A stretch of 64,000 nt of DNA from Auanema rhodensis. Lineage: Eukaryota > Nematoda > Chromadorea > Rhabditida > Rhabditidae. The translations under genes and the position numbers were made by a program. The stretch is from contig OZ059900.1 in the NCBI GenBank assembly GCA_964057225.1, positions 17,251,638 through 17,315,637 on the forward strand, read 5' to 3'. The notes under the pieces are model-generated. The model ran no database searches, was not told where the DNA came from, and saw only the letters and a program-made list of their open reading frames with translations. This document shows, one piece after another, positions 13,335 through 25,590 of the stretch. Within the stretch, counting starts at the first letter, position 1. The number at the start of each line of letters is the position of its first letter.

Positions 13335-16300
13335 CATGCAATGTCAATGAAACCTAGCTCAAAATTGTTCGTACAACGTCTAGTTCCACTTTCACGACAA
13401 AAAAACAGGGGTTAGAAAATTAAGGAAATTAGCATATTCTGAGGGCACGCCCTTTATGGCTAATATTGATTAAATCGATTTTTGTTCATATGAGTCGTCA
13501 AATGCAACGAATTTCAGCGTGTTACATACTAAAATGAAGCATTTTACATGCTGAACACTAGAAAAATACAAAAACACAGTATTTCCCATGAGAAATATTT
13601 TATTATGCTGGAAAACCAGTTTTTGGAAATTTCGCTGTAAACAAGGTTTTGACTTACGATTTCATGTGTTCAAACTCATGCAATGTCAATGAAACCTAGC
13701 TCAAAATTGTTCCTACAACGTCTAGTTCTACTTTCACGACAAAAAAACAGGGGTTAGAAAATTAAGGAAATTAGCATATTCTGAGGGCACGCCCTTTATG
13801 GCTAATATTGATTAAATCGATTTTTGTTCATATGAGTCGTCAAATGCAACGAATTTCAGCGTGTTACATACTAAAATGAAGCATTTTACATGCTGAACAC
13901 TAGAAAAATACAAAAACACAGTATTTCCCATGAGAAATATTTTATTATGCTGGAAAACCAGTTTTTGGAAATTTCGCTGTAAACAAGGTTTTGACTTACG
14001 ATTTCATGTGTTCAAACTCATGCAATGTCAATGAAACCTAGCTCAAAATTGTTCCTACAACGTCTAGTTCCACTTTCACGACAAAAAAATAGGGGTTAGA
14101 AAATTAAGGAAATTAGCATATTCTGAGGGCACGCCCCTTATGGCTAATATTGATTAAATCGATTTTTGTTCATATGAGTAGTCAAATGCAACGAATTTCA
14201 GCGTGTTACATACTAAAATGAAGCATTTTACATGCTGAACACTAGAAAAATACAAAAACACAGTATTTCCCATGAGAAATATTTTATTATGCTGGAAAAC
14301 CAGTTTTTGGAAATTTCGCTGTAAACAAGGTTTTGACTTACGATTTCATGTGTTCAAACTCATGCAATGTCAATGAAACCTAGCTCAAAATTGTTCGTAC
14401 AACGTCTAGTTCCACTTTCACGACAAAAAAACAGGGGTTAGAAAATTAAGGAAATTAGCATATTCTGAGGGCATGCCCTTTATGGCTAATATTGATTAAA
14501 TCGATTTTTGTTCATATGAGTCGTCAAATGCAACGAATTTCAGCGTGTTACATACTGAAATGAAGCATTTTACATGCTGAACACTAGAAAAATACAAAAA
14601 CACAGTATTTCTCATGAGAAATATTTTATTATGCTGGAAAACCAGTTTTTGGAAATTTCGCTGTAAACAAGGTTTTGACTTACGATTTCATGTGTTCAAA
14701 CTCATGCAATGTCAATGAAACCTAGCTCAAAATTGTTAATACAACGTCTAGTTCCACTTTCACGACAAAAAAACAGGGGTTAGAAAATTAAGGAAATTAG
14801 CATATTCTGAGGGCACGCCCTTTATGGCTAATATTGATTAAATCGATTTTTGTTCATATGAGTCGTCAAATGCAACGAATTTCAGCGTGTTACATACTAA
14901 AATGAAGCATTTTACATGCTGAACACTAGAAAAATACAAAAACACAGTATTTCCCATGAGAAATATTTTATTATGCTGGAAAACCAGTTTTTGGAAATTT
15001 CGCTGTAAACAAGGTTTTGACTTACGATTTCATGTGTTCAAACTCATGCAATGTCAATGAAACCTAGCTCAAAATTGTTCGTACAACGTCTAGTTCCACT
15101 TTCACGAAAAAAAAACAGGGGTTAGAAAATTAAGGAAATTAGCATATTCTGAGGGCACGCCCTTTATGGCTAATATTGATTAAATCGATTTTTGTTCATA
15201 TGAGTCGTCAAATGCAACGAATTTCAGCGTGTTACATACTAAAATGAAGCATTTTACATGCTGAACACTAGAAAAATACAAAAACACAGTATTTCCCATG
15301 AGAAATATTTTATTATGCTGGAAAACCAGTTTTTGGAAATTTCGCTGTAAACAAGGTTTTGACTTACGATTTCATGTGTTCAAACTCATGCAATGTCAAT
15401 GAAACCTAGCTCAAAATTGTTCCTACAACGTCTAGTTCCACTTTCACGACAAAAAAACAGGGGTTAGAAAATTAAGGAAATTAGCATATTCTGAGGGCAC
15501 GCCCCTTATGGCTAATATTGATTAAATCGATTTTTGTTCATATGAGTCGTCAAATGCAACGAATTTCAGCGTGTTACATACTAAAATGAAGCATTTTACA
15601 TGCTGAACACTAGAAAAATACAAAAACACAGTTTTTCCCATGAGAAATATTTTATTATGCTGGAAAACCAGTTTTTGGAAATTTCGCTGTAAACAAGGTT
15701 TTGACTTACGATTTCATGTGTTCAAACTCATGCAATGTCAATGAAACCTAGCTCAAAATTGTTCGTACAACGTCTAGTTCCACTTTCACGACAAAAAACA
15801 GGGGTTAGAAAATTAAGGAAATTAGCATATTCTGAGGGCACGCCCCTTATGACTAATATTGATTAATTCGATTTTTGTTCATATGAGTCGTCAAATGCAA
15901 CGAATTTCAGCGTGTTACATACTAAAATGAAGCATTTTACATGCTGAACACTAGAAAAATACAAAAACACAGTATTTCACATGAGAAATATTTTATTATG
16001 CTGGAAAACCAGTTTTTGGAAATTTCGCTGTAAACAAGGTTTTGACTTACGATTTCATGTGTTCAAACTCATGCAATGTCAATGAAACCTAGCTCAAAAT
16101 TGTTCCTACAACGTCTAGTTCCACTTTCACGACAAAAAAACCGGGGTTAGAAAATTAAGGAAATTAGCATATTCTGAGGGCACGCCCTTTATGGCTAATA
16201 TTGATTAAATCGATTTTTGTTCATATGAGTCGTCAAATGCAACGAATTTCAGCGTGTTACATACTAAAATGAAGCATTTTACATGCTGAACACTAGAAAA

Positions 16301-16753
16301 ATACAAAAACACAGTATTTCCCATGAGAAATATTTTATTATGCTGGAAAACCAGTTTTTGGAAATTTCGCTGTAAACAAGGTTTTGACTTACGATTTCAT
16401 GTGTTCAAACTCATGCAATGTCAATGAAACCTAGCTCAAAATTGTTCGTACAACGTCTAGTTCCACTTTCACGACTAAAAAACACGGGTTAGAAAATTAA
16501 GGAAATTAGCATATTCTGAGGGCACGCCCTTTATGGCTAATATTGATTAAATCGATTTTTGTTCATATGAGTCGTCAAATGCAACGAATTTCAGCGTGTT
16601 ACATACTAAAATGAAGCATTTTACATGCTGAACGCTAGAAAAATACAAAAACACAGTATTTCCCATGAGAAATATTTTATTATGCTGGAAAACCAGTTTT
16701 TGGAAATTTCGCTGTAAACAAGGTTTTGACTTACGATTTCATGTGTTCAAACT
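13335..16753 (+). repeat. 10-monomer segmental duplication, copy 2 (3419 bp)
   Basis: Downstream copy of the ten-monomer segment at 7183-10601, in the same order and orientation. Differences noticed include ggcatgccc for ggcacgccc in the F monomer at 14361, and gaaaaaaaaac for gacaaaaaaac in the 15045 monomer. The A-type monomer at 16412 keeps the rare gaacgctag change seen at 10260 and 12993, which supports descent by segmental copying rather than chance. Confidence 0.85.
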
Positions 16754-18463
16754 CATGCAATGTCAATGAAACCTAGCTAAAAATTGTTCGTACAACGTCT
16801 AGTTCCACTTTCACGACAAAAAAACAGGGGTTAGAAAATTAAGGAAATTCGCATATTCTGAGGGCACGCCCCTTATGGCTAATATTGATTAAATCGATTT
16901 TTGTTCATATGAGTCGTCAAATGCAACGAATTTCAGCGTGTTACATACTAAAATGAAGCATTTTACATGCTGAACACTAGAAAAATACAAAAACACAGTA
17001 TTTCCCATGAGAAATATTTTATTATGCTGGAAAACCAGTTTTTGGAAATTTCGCTGTAAACAAGGTTTTGACTTACGATTTCATGTGTTCAAACTCATGC
17101 AATGTCAATGAAACCCAGCTCAAAATTGTTCGTACAACGTCTAGTTCCACTTTCACGACAAAAAAACAGGGGTTAGAAAATTAAGGAAATTAGCATATTC
17201 TGAGGGCACGCCCTTTATGGCTAATATTGATTAAATCGATTTTTGTTCATATGAGTCGTCAAATGCAACGAATTTCAGCGTGTTACATACTAAAATAAAG
17301 CATTTTACATGCTGAACACTAGAAAAATACAAAAACACAGTATTTCCCATGAGAAATATTTTATTATGCTGGAAAACCAGTTTTTGGAAATTTCGCTGTA
17401 AACAAGGTTTTGACTTACGATTTCATGTGTTCAAACTCATGCAATGTCAATGAAACCTAGCTCAAAATTGTTCGTACAACGTCTAGTTCCACTTTCACGA
17501 CAAAAAAACAGGGGTTAGAAAATTAAGGAAATTAGCATATTCTGAGGGCACGCCCCTTATGGCTAATATTGATTAAATCGATTTTTGTTCATATGAGTCG
17601 TCAAATGCAACGAATTTCAGCGTGTTACATACTAAAATGAAGCATTTTACATGCTGAACACTAGAAAAATACAAAAACACAGTATTTCACATGAGAAATA
17701 TTTTATTATGCTGGAAAACCAGTTTTTGGAAATTTCGCTGTAAACAAGGTTTTGACTTACGATTTCATGTGTTCAAACTCATGCAATGTCAATGAAACCT
17801 AGCTCAAAATTGTTCCTACAACGTCTAGTTCCACTTTCACGACAAAAAAACCGGGGTTAGAAAATTAAGGAAATTAGCATATTCTGAGGGCACGCCCTTT
17901 ATGGCTAATATTGATTAAATCGATTTTTGTTCATATGAGTCGTCAAATGCAACGAATTTCAGCGTGTTACATACTAAAATGAAGCATTTTACATGCTGAA
18001 CACTAGAAAAATACAAAAACACAGTATTTCCCATGAGAAATATTTTATTATGCTGGAAAACCAGTTTTTGGAAATTTCGCTGTAAACAAGGATTTGACTT
18101 ACGATTTCATGTGTTCAAACTCATGCAATGTCAATGAAACCTAGCTCAAAATTGTTCCTACAACGTCTAGTTCCACTTTCACGACAAAAAAATAGGGGTT
18201 AGAAAATTAAGGAAATTAGCATATTCTGAGGGCACGCCCCTTATGGCTAATATTGATTAAATCGATTTTTGTTCATATGAGTAGTCAAATGCAACGAATT
18301 TCAGCGTGTTACATACTAAAATGAAGCATTTTACATGCTGAACACTAGAAAAATACAAAAACACAGTATTTCCCATGAGAAATATTTTATTATGCTGGAA
18401 AACCAGTTTTTGGAAATTTCGCTGTAAACAAGGATTTGACTTACGATTTCATGTGTTCAAACT
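16754..18463 (+). repeat. Linking monomers B, plain, plain, D, E
   Basis: Five monomers start at 16754, 17096, 17438, 17780 and 18122. The first is B-like, with gctaaaaattg and ttcgcat. The second has the private changes gaaacccagc and aaaataaag. The third has atttcacatg, the fourth is D (ccggggtt) and the fifth is E (atagggg, gtagtc). The fourth and fifth both end in aaggatttgac rather than aaggttttgac, a change shared with the 19832 monomer, so they belong to the neighbouring E-F-G repeat family. Confidence 0.8.
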
Positions 18464-21400
18464 CATGCAATGTCAATGAAACCTAGCTCAAAATTGTTCC
18501 TACAACGTCTAGTTCCACTTTCACGACAAAAAAATAGGGGTTAGAAAATTAAGGAAATTAGCATATTCTGAGGGCACGCCCCTTATGGCTAATATTGATT
18601 AAATCGATTTTTGTTCATATGAGTAGTCAAATGCAACGAATTTCAGCGTGTTACATACTAAAATGAAGCATTTTACATGCTGAACACTAGAAAAATACAA
18701 AAACACAGTATTTCCCATGAGAAATATTTTATTATGCTGGAAAACCAGTTTTTGGAAATTTCGCTGTAAACAAGGTTTTGACTTACGATTTCATGTGTTC
18801 AAACTCATGCAATGTCAATGAAACCTAGCTCAAAATTGTTCGTACAACGTCTAGTTCCACTTTCACGACAAAAAAACAGGGGTTAGAAAATTAAGGAAAT
18901 TAGCATATTCTGAGGGCACGCCCTTTATGGCTAATATTGATTAAATCGATTTTTGTTCATATGAGTCGTCAAATGCAACGAATTTCAGCGTGTTACATAC
19001 TGAAATGAAGCATTTTACATGCTGAACACTAGAAAAATACAAAAACACAGTATTTCTCATGAGAAATATTTTATTATGCTGGAAAACCAGTTTTTGGAAA
19101 TTTCGCTGTAAACAAGGTTTTGACTTACGATTTCATGTGTTCAAACTCATGCAATGTCAATGAAACCTAGCTCAAAATTGTTAATACAACGTCTAGTTCC
19201 ACTTTCACGACAAAAAAACAGGGCTTAGAAAATTAAGGAAATTAGCATATTCTGAGGGCACGCCCTTTATGGCTAATATTGATTAAATCGATTTTTGTTC
19301 ATATGAGTCGTCAAATGCAACGAATTTCAGCGTGTTACATACTAAAATGAAGCATTTTACATGCTGAACACTAGAAAAATACAAAAACACAGTATTTCCC
19401 ATGAGAAATATTTTATTATGCTGGAAAACCAGTTTTTGGAAATTTCGCTGTAAACAAGGTTTTGACTTACGATTTCATGTGTTCAAACTCATGCAATGTC
19501 AATGAAACCTAGCTCAAAATTGTTCCTACAACGTCTAGTTCCACTTTCACGACAAAAAAATAGGGGTTAGAAAATTAAGGAAATTAGCATATTCTGAGGG
19601 CACGCCCCTTATGGCTAATATTGATTAAATCGATTTTTGTTCATATGAGTAGTCAAATGCAACGAATTTCAGCGTGTTACATACTAAAATGAAGCATTTT
19701 ACATGCTGAACACTAGAAAAATACAAAAACACAGTATTTCCCATGAGAAATATTTTATTATGCTGGAAAACCAGTTTTTGGAAATTTCGCTGTAAACAAG
19801 GTTTTGACTTACGATTTCATGTGTTCAAACTCATGCAATGTCAATGAAACCTAGCTCAAAATTGTTCGTACAACGTCTAGTTCCACTTTCACGACAAAAA
19901 AACAGGGGTTAGAAAATTAAGGAAATTAGCATATTCTGAGGGCACGCCCTTTATGGCTAATATTGATTAAATCGATTTTTGTTCATATGAGTCGTCAAAT
20001 GCAACGAATTTCAGCGTGTTACATACTAAAATGAAGCATTTTACATGCTGAACACTAGAAAAATACAAAAACACAGTATTTCCCATGAGAAATATTTTAT
20101 TATGCTGGAAAACCAGTTTTTGGAAATTTCGCTGTAAACAAGGATTTGACTTACGATTTCATGTGTTCAAACTCATGCAATGTCAATGAAACCTAGCTCA
20201 AAATTGTTCCTACAACGTCTAGTTCCACTTTCACGACAAAAAAATAGGGGTTAGAAAATTAAGGAAATTAGCATATTCTGAGGGCACGCCCCTTATGGCT
20301 AATATTGATTAAATCGATTTTTGTTCATATGAGTAGTCAAATGCAACGAATTTCAGCGTGTTACATACTAAAATGAAGCATTTTACATGCTGAACACTAG
20401 AAAAATACAAAAACACAGTATTTCCCATGAGAAATATTTTATTATGCTGGAAAACCAGTTTTTGGAAATTTCGCTGTAAACAAGGTTTTGACTTACGATT
20501 TCATGTGTTCAAACTCATGCAATGTCAATGAAACCTAGCTCAAAATTGTTCGTACAACGTCTAGTTCCACTTTCACGACAAAAAAACAGGGGTTAGAAAA
20601 TTAAGGAAATTAGCATATTCTGAGGGCACGCCCTTTATGGCTAATATTGATTAAATCGATTTTTGTTCATATGAGTCGTCAAATGCAACGAATTTCAGCG
20701 TGTTACATACTGAAATGAAGCATTTTACATGCTGAACACTAGAAAAATACAAAAACACAGTATTTCTCATGAGAAATATTTTATTATGCTGGAAAACCAG
20801 TTTTTGGAAATTTCGCTGTAAACAAGGTTTTGACTTACGATTTCATGTGTTCAAACTCATGCAATGTCAATGAAACCTAGCTCAAAATTGTTAATACAAC
20901 GTCTAGTTCCACTTTCACGACAAAAAAACAGGGCTTAGAAAATTAAGGAAATTAGCATATTCTGAGGGCACGCCCTTTATGGCTAATATTGATTAAATCG
21001 ATTTTTGTTCATATGAGTCGTCAAATGCAACGAATTTCAGCGTGTTACATACTAAAATGAAGCATTTTACATGCTGAACACTAGAAAAATACAAAAACAC
21101 AGTATTTCCCATGAGAAATATTTTATTATGCTGGAAAACCAGTTTTTGGAAATTTCGCTGTAAACAAGGTTTTGACTTACGATTTCATGTGTTCAAACTC
21201 ATGCAATGTCAATGAAACCTAGCTCAAAATTGTTCCTACAACGTCTAGTTCCACTTTCACGACAAAAAAATAGGGGTTAGAAAATTAAGGAAATTAGCAT
21301 ATTCTGAGGGCACGCCCCTTATGGCTAATATTGATTAAATCGATTTTTGTTCATATGAGTAGTCAAATGCAACGAATTTCAGCGTGTTACATACTAAAAT

Positions 21401-21883
21401 GAAGCATTTTACATGCTGAACACTAGAAAAATACAAAAACACAGTATTTCCCATGAGAAATATTTTATTATGCTGGAAAACCAGTTTTTGGAAATTTCGC
21501 TGTAAACAAGGTTTTGACTTACGATTTCATGTGTTCAAACTCATGCAATGTCAATGAAACCTAGCTCAAAATTGTTCGTACAACGTCTAGTTCCACTTTC
21601 ACGACAAAAAAACAGGGGTTAGAAAATTAAGGAAATTAGCATATTCTGAGGGCACGCCCTTTATGGCTAATATTGATTAAATCGATTTTTGTTCATATGA
21701 GTCGTCAAATGCAACGAATTTCAGCGTGTTACATACTAAAATGAAGCATTTTACATGCTGAACACTAGAAAAATACAAAAACACAGTATTTCCCATGAGA
21801 AATATTTTATTATGCTGGAAAACCAGTTTTTGGAAATTTCGCTGTAAACAAGGTTTTGACTTACGATTTCATGTGTTCAAACT
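18464..21883 (+). repeat. Tandem 5-monomer HOR E-F-G-E-H, two copies of 1710 bp
   Basis: Monomers at 18464, 18806, 19148, 19490 and 19832 recur at 20174, 20516, 20858, 21200 and 21542. E has atagggg with gtagtc, F has tactgaaatg with atttctcatg, and G has AA at phase 36-37 with the rare gggcttag. The gggcttag change appears only at about 19221 and 20931, exactly 1710 bp apart. The copies look almost identical. The one difference I noted is the end of the H monomer (aaggatttgac/aaggttttgac). Confidence 0.9.
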
Positions 21884-24800
21884 CATGCAATGTCAATGAA
21901 ACCTAGCTCAAAATTGTTAATACAACGTCTAGTTCCACTTTCACGACAAAAAAACAGGGGTTAGAAAATTAAGGAAATTAGCATATTCTGAGGGCACGCC
22001 CCTTATGGCTAATATTGATTAAATCGATTTTTGTTCATATGAGTCGTCAAATGCAACGAATTTCAGCGTGTTACATACTAAAATGAAGCATTTTACATGC
22101 TGAACACTAGAAAAATACAAAAACACAGTATTTCCCATGAGAAATATTTTATTATGCTGGAAAACCAGTTTTTGCAAATTTCGCTGTAAACAAGGTTTTG
22201 ACTTACGATTTCATGTGTTCAAACTCATGCAATGTCAATGAAACCTAGCTCAAAATTGTTCCTACAACGTCTAGTTCCACTTTCACGACAACAAAACAGG
22301 GGTTAGAAAATTAAGGAAATTAGCATATTCTGAGGGCACGCCCCTTATGGCTAATATTGATTAAATCGATTTTTGTTCATATGAGTCGTCAAATGCAACG
22401 AATTTCAGCGTGTTACATACTAAAATGAAGCATTTCACATGCTGAACACTAGAAAAATACAAAAACACAGTATTTCCCATGAGAAATATTTTATTATACT
22501 GGAAAACCAGTTTTTGGAAAGTTCGCTGTAAACAAGGTTTTGACTTACGATTTCATGTGTTCAAACTCATGCAATGTCAATGAAACCTAGCTCAAAATTG
22601 TTCGTACAACGTCTAGTTCCACTTTCACGACAAAAAAACAGGGGTTAGAAAATTAAGGAAATTAGCATATTCTGAGGGCACGCCCCTTATGGCTAATATT
22701 GATTAAATCGATTTTTGTTCATATGAGTCGTCAAATGCAATTAATTTCAGCGTGTTACATACTAAAATGAAGCATTTTACATGCTGAACACTAAAAAAAT
22801 ACAAAAACACAGTATTTCCCATGAGAAATATTTTATTATGCTGGAAAACGAGTTTTTGGAAATTTCGCTGTAAACAAGGTTTTGACTTACGATTTCATGT
22901 GTTCAAACTCATGCAATGTCAATGAAACCTAGCTCAAAATTGTTCCTACAACGTCTAGTTCCACTTTCACGACAAAAAACAGGGGTTAGAAAATTAAGGA
23001 AATTAGCATATTCTGAGGGCACGCCCCTTATGGCTAATATTGATTAAATCGATTTTTGTTCATATGAGTCGTCAAATGCAACGAATTTCAGCGTGTTACA
23101 TACTAAAATGAAGCATTTTACATGCTGAACACTAGAAAAATACAAAAACACAGTATTTCCCATGAGAAATATTTTATTATGCTGGAAAACCAGTTTTTGG
23201 AAATTTCGCTGTAAACAAGGTTTTGACTTACGATTTCATGTGTTCAAACTCATGCAATGTCAATGAAACCTAGCTCAAAATTGTTCCTACAACGTCTAGT
23301 TCCACTTTCACGACAACAAAACAGGGGTTAGAAAATTAAGGAAATTAGCATATTCTGAGGGCACGCCCCTTATGGCTAATATTGATTAAATCGATTTTTG
23401 TTCATATGAGTCGTCAAATGCAACGAATTTCAGCGTGTTACATACTAAAATGAAGCATTTCACATGCTGAACACTAGAAAAATACAAAAACACAGTATTT
23501 CCCATGAGAAATATTTTATTATGCTGGAAAACCAGTTTTTGGAAATTTCGCTGTAAACAAGGTTTTGACTTACGATTTCATGTGTTCAAACTCATGCAAT
23601 GTCAATGAAACCTAGCTCAAAATTGTTCCTACAACGTCTAGTTCCACTTTCACGACAAAAAAACAGGGGTTAGAAAATTAAGGAAATTAGCATATTCTGA
23701 GGGCACGCCTCTTATGGCTAATATTGATTAAATCGATTTTTGTTCATATGAGTCGTCAAATGCAACAAATTTCAGCGTGTTACATACTAAAATGAAGCAT
23801 TTTACATGCTGAACACTATAAAAATACAAAAACACAGTATTTCCCATGAGAAATATTTTATTATGCTGGAAAACCAGTTTTTGGAAATTTCGCTGTAAAC
23901 AAGGTTTTGACTTACGATTTCATGTGTTCAAACTCATGCAATGTCAATGAAACCTAGCTCAAAATTGTTCCTACAACGTCTAGTTCCACTTTCACGACAA
24001 CAAAACAGGGGTTAGAAAATTAAGGAAATTAGCATATTCTGAGGGCACGCCCCTTATGGCTAATATTGATTAAATCGATTTTTGTTCATATGAGTCGTCA
24101 AATGCAACGAATTTCAGCGTGTTACATACTAAAATGAAGCATTTCACATGCTGAACACTAGAAAAATACAAAAACACAGTATTTCCCATGAGAAATATTT
24201 TATTATGCTGGAAAACCAGTTTTTGGAAATTTCGCTGTAAACAAGGTTTTGACTTACGATTTCATGTGTTCAAACTCCTGCAATGTCAATGAAACCTAGC
24301 TCAAAATTGTTCGTACAACGTCTAGTTCCACTTTCACGACAAAACAACAGGGGTTAGAAAATTAAGGAAATTAGCATATTCTGAGGGCACGCCCCTTATG
24401 GCTAATATTGATTAAATCGATTTTTGTTCATATGAGTCGTCAAATGCAATTAATTTCAGCGTGTTACATACTAAAATGAAGCATTTTACATGCTGAACAC
24501 TAAAAAAATACAAAAACACAGTATTTCCCATGAGAAATATTTTATTATGCTGGAAAACGAGTTTTTGGAAATTTCGCTGTAAACAAGGTTTTGACTTACG
24601 ATTTCATGTGTTCAAACTCATGCAATGTCAATGAAACCTAGCTCAAAATTGTTCCTACAACGTCTAGTTCCACTTTCACGACAAAAAAAGAGGGGTTAGA
24701 AAATTAAGGAAATTAGCATATTCTGAGGGCACGCCCTTTATGGCTAATATTGATTAAATCGATTTTTGTTCATATGAGTCGTCAAATGCAACGAATTTCA

Positions 24801-25582
24801 GCGTGTTACATACTAAAATGAAACATTTTACATGCTGAACACTATAAAAATACAAAAACACAGTATTTCCCATGAGAAATATTTTATTATGCTGGAAAAC
24901 CAGTTTTTGGAAATTTCGCTGTAAACAAGGTTTTGACTTACGATTTCATGTGTTCAAACTCATGCAATGTCAATGAAACCTAGCTCAAAATTGTTCGTAC
25001 AACGTCTAGTTCCACTTTCACGACAAAAAAACAGGGGTTAGAAAATTAAGGAAATTAGCATATTCTGAGGGCACGCCCCTTATGGCTAATATTGATTAAA
25101 TCGATTTTTGTTCATATGAGTCGTCAAATGCAACGAATTTCAGCGTGTTACATACTAAAATGAAGCATTTTACATGCTGAACACTATAAAAATACAAAAA
25201 CACAGTATTTCCCATGAGAAATATTTTATTATGCTGGAAAACCAGTTTTTGGAAATTTCGCTGTAAACAAGGTTTTGACTTACGATTTCATGTGTTCAAA
25301 CTCATGCAATGTCAATGAAACCTAGCTCAAAATTGTTCCTACAACGTCTAGTTCCACTTTCACGACAACAAAACAGGGGTTAGAAAATTAAGGAAATTAG
25401 CATATTCTGAGGGCACGCCCCTTATGGCTAATATTGATTAAATCGATTTTTGTTCATATGAGTCGTCAAATGCAACGAATTTCAGCGTGTTACATACTAA
25501 AATGAAGCATTTCACATGCTGAACACTAGAAAAATACAAAAACACAGTATTTCCCATGAGAAATATTTTATTATGCTGGAAA
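21884..25582 (+). repeat. P- and Q-type monomers flanking the inversion
   Basis: P monomers (gttcctac, acaacaaaac, atttcacatg) start at 22226, 23251, 23935 and 25303. Q monomers (caattaattt, cactaaaaaaatac, aaacgagttttt) start at 22568 and 24277, 1709 bp apart, consistent with a 5-mer containing one 341-bp copy (22910). Other copies carry gcctcttatgg with ctataaaaa (23593) or gaaacatttta (24619). The P, ctataaaaa, gcctcttatgg and gaaacatttta markers all reappear in reverse complement in block 2, so this segment is the + strand relative of the inverted array. The last copy stops at phase 280. Confidence 0.85.
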
Positions 25583-25590
25583 TTTCATTT
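25578..25590. other. Array inversion breakpoint
   Basis: The + array ends at phase 280 (...ttatgctggaaa, to 25582) and the - array begins immediately at phase 205 (tttcattttag..., from 25583). There is no spacer and no clear target-site duplication. The join creates gaaatttc, a perfect 8-bp palindrome at 25579-25586, a string that also exists inside the normal monomer (ttggaaatttcg). The two arms face tail to tail. Because the join is within uninterrupted sequence, it is better supported than the orientation change at the N gap. Confidence 0.93.

Larger units (their letters stand above)
1..25582 (+). repeat. Satellite array block 1, 342-bp monomer, + orientation
   Basis: About 74.8 head-to-tail copies of a 342-bp monomer. 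Taking the c of catgcaatg as phase 1, monomers start at 1, 343, 685, 1027 and so on. The first 28 are all exactly 342 bp, so the 29th starts at 9577. Later 341-bp copies start at 9577, 10602, 11627, 12310, 15729 and 22910, and each lacks one A in the A-run after phase 64. Copies typically differ by a few substitutions. Types seen include A (cgactaaaaaacacggg), B (ttcgcat), D (cctac plus ccgggg), E (atagggg plus gtagtcaaatg), F (tactgaaatg) and P (acaacaaaac plus atttcacatg). The sequence shows no coding potential, transposon or unique spacer. The array probably forms constitutive heterochromatin, and a centromeric role is possible but not shown. Confidence 0.98.

Noticed and set aside
1-25582. 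A CRISPR-like array of regular repeats
   Set aside because: The whole 342-bp unit is repeated with no unique spacers. This is satellite DNA.
25579-25586. gaaatttc at the inversion as a target-site duplication or transposon end
   Set aside because: No duplicated flank, terminal inverted repeat or extra sequence is present, and the same string is part of the normal monomer.
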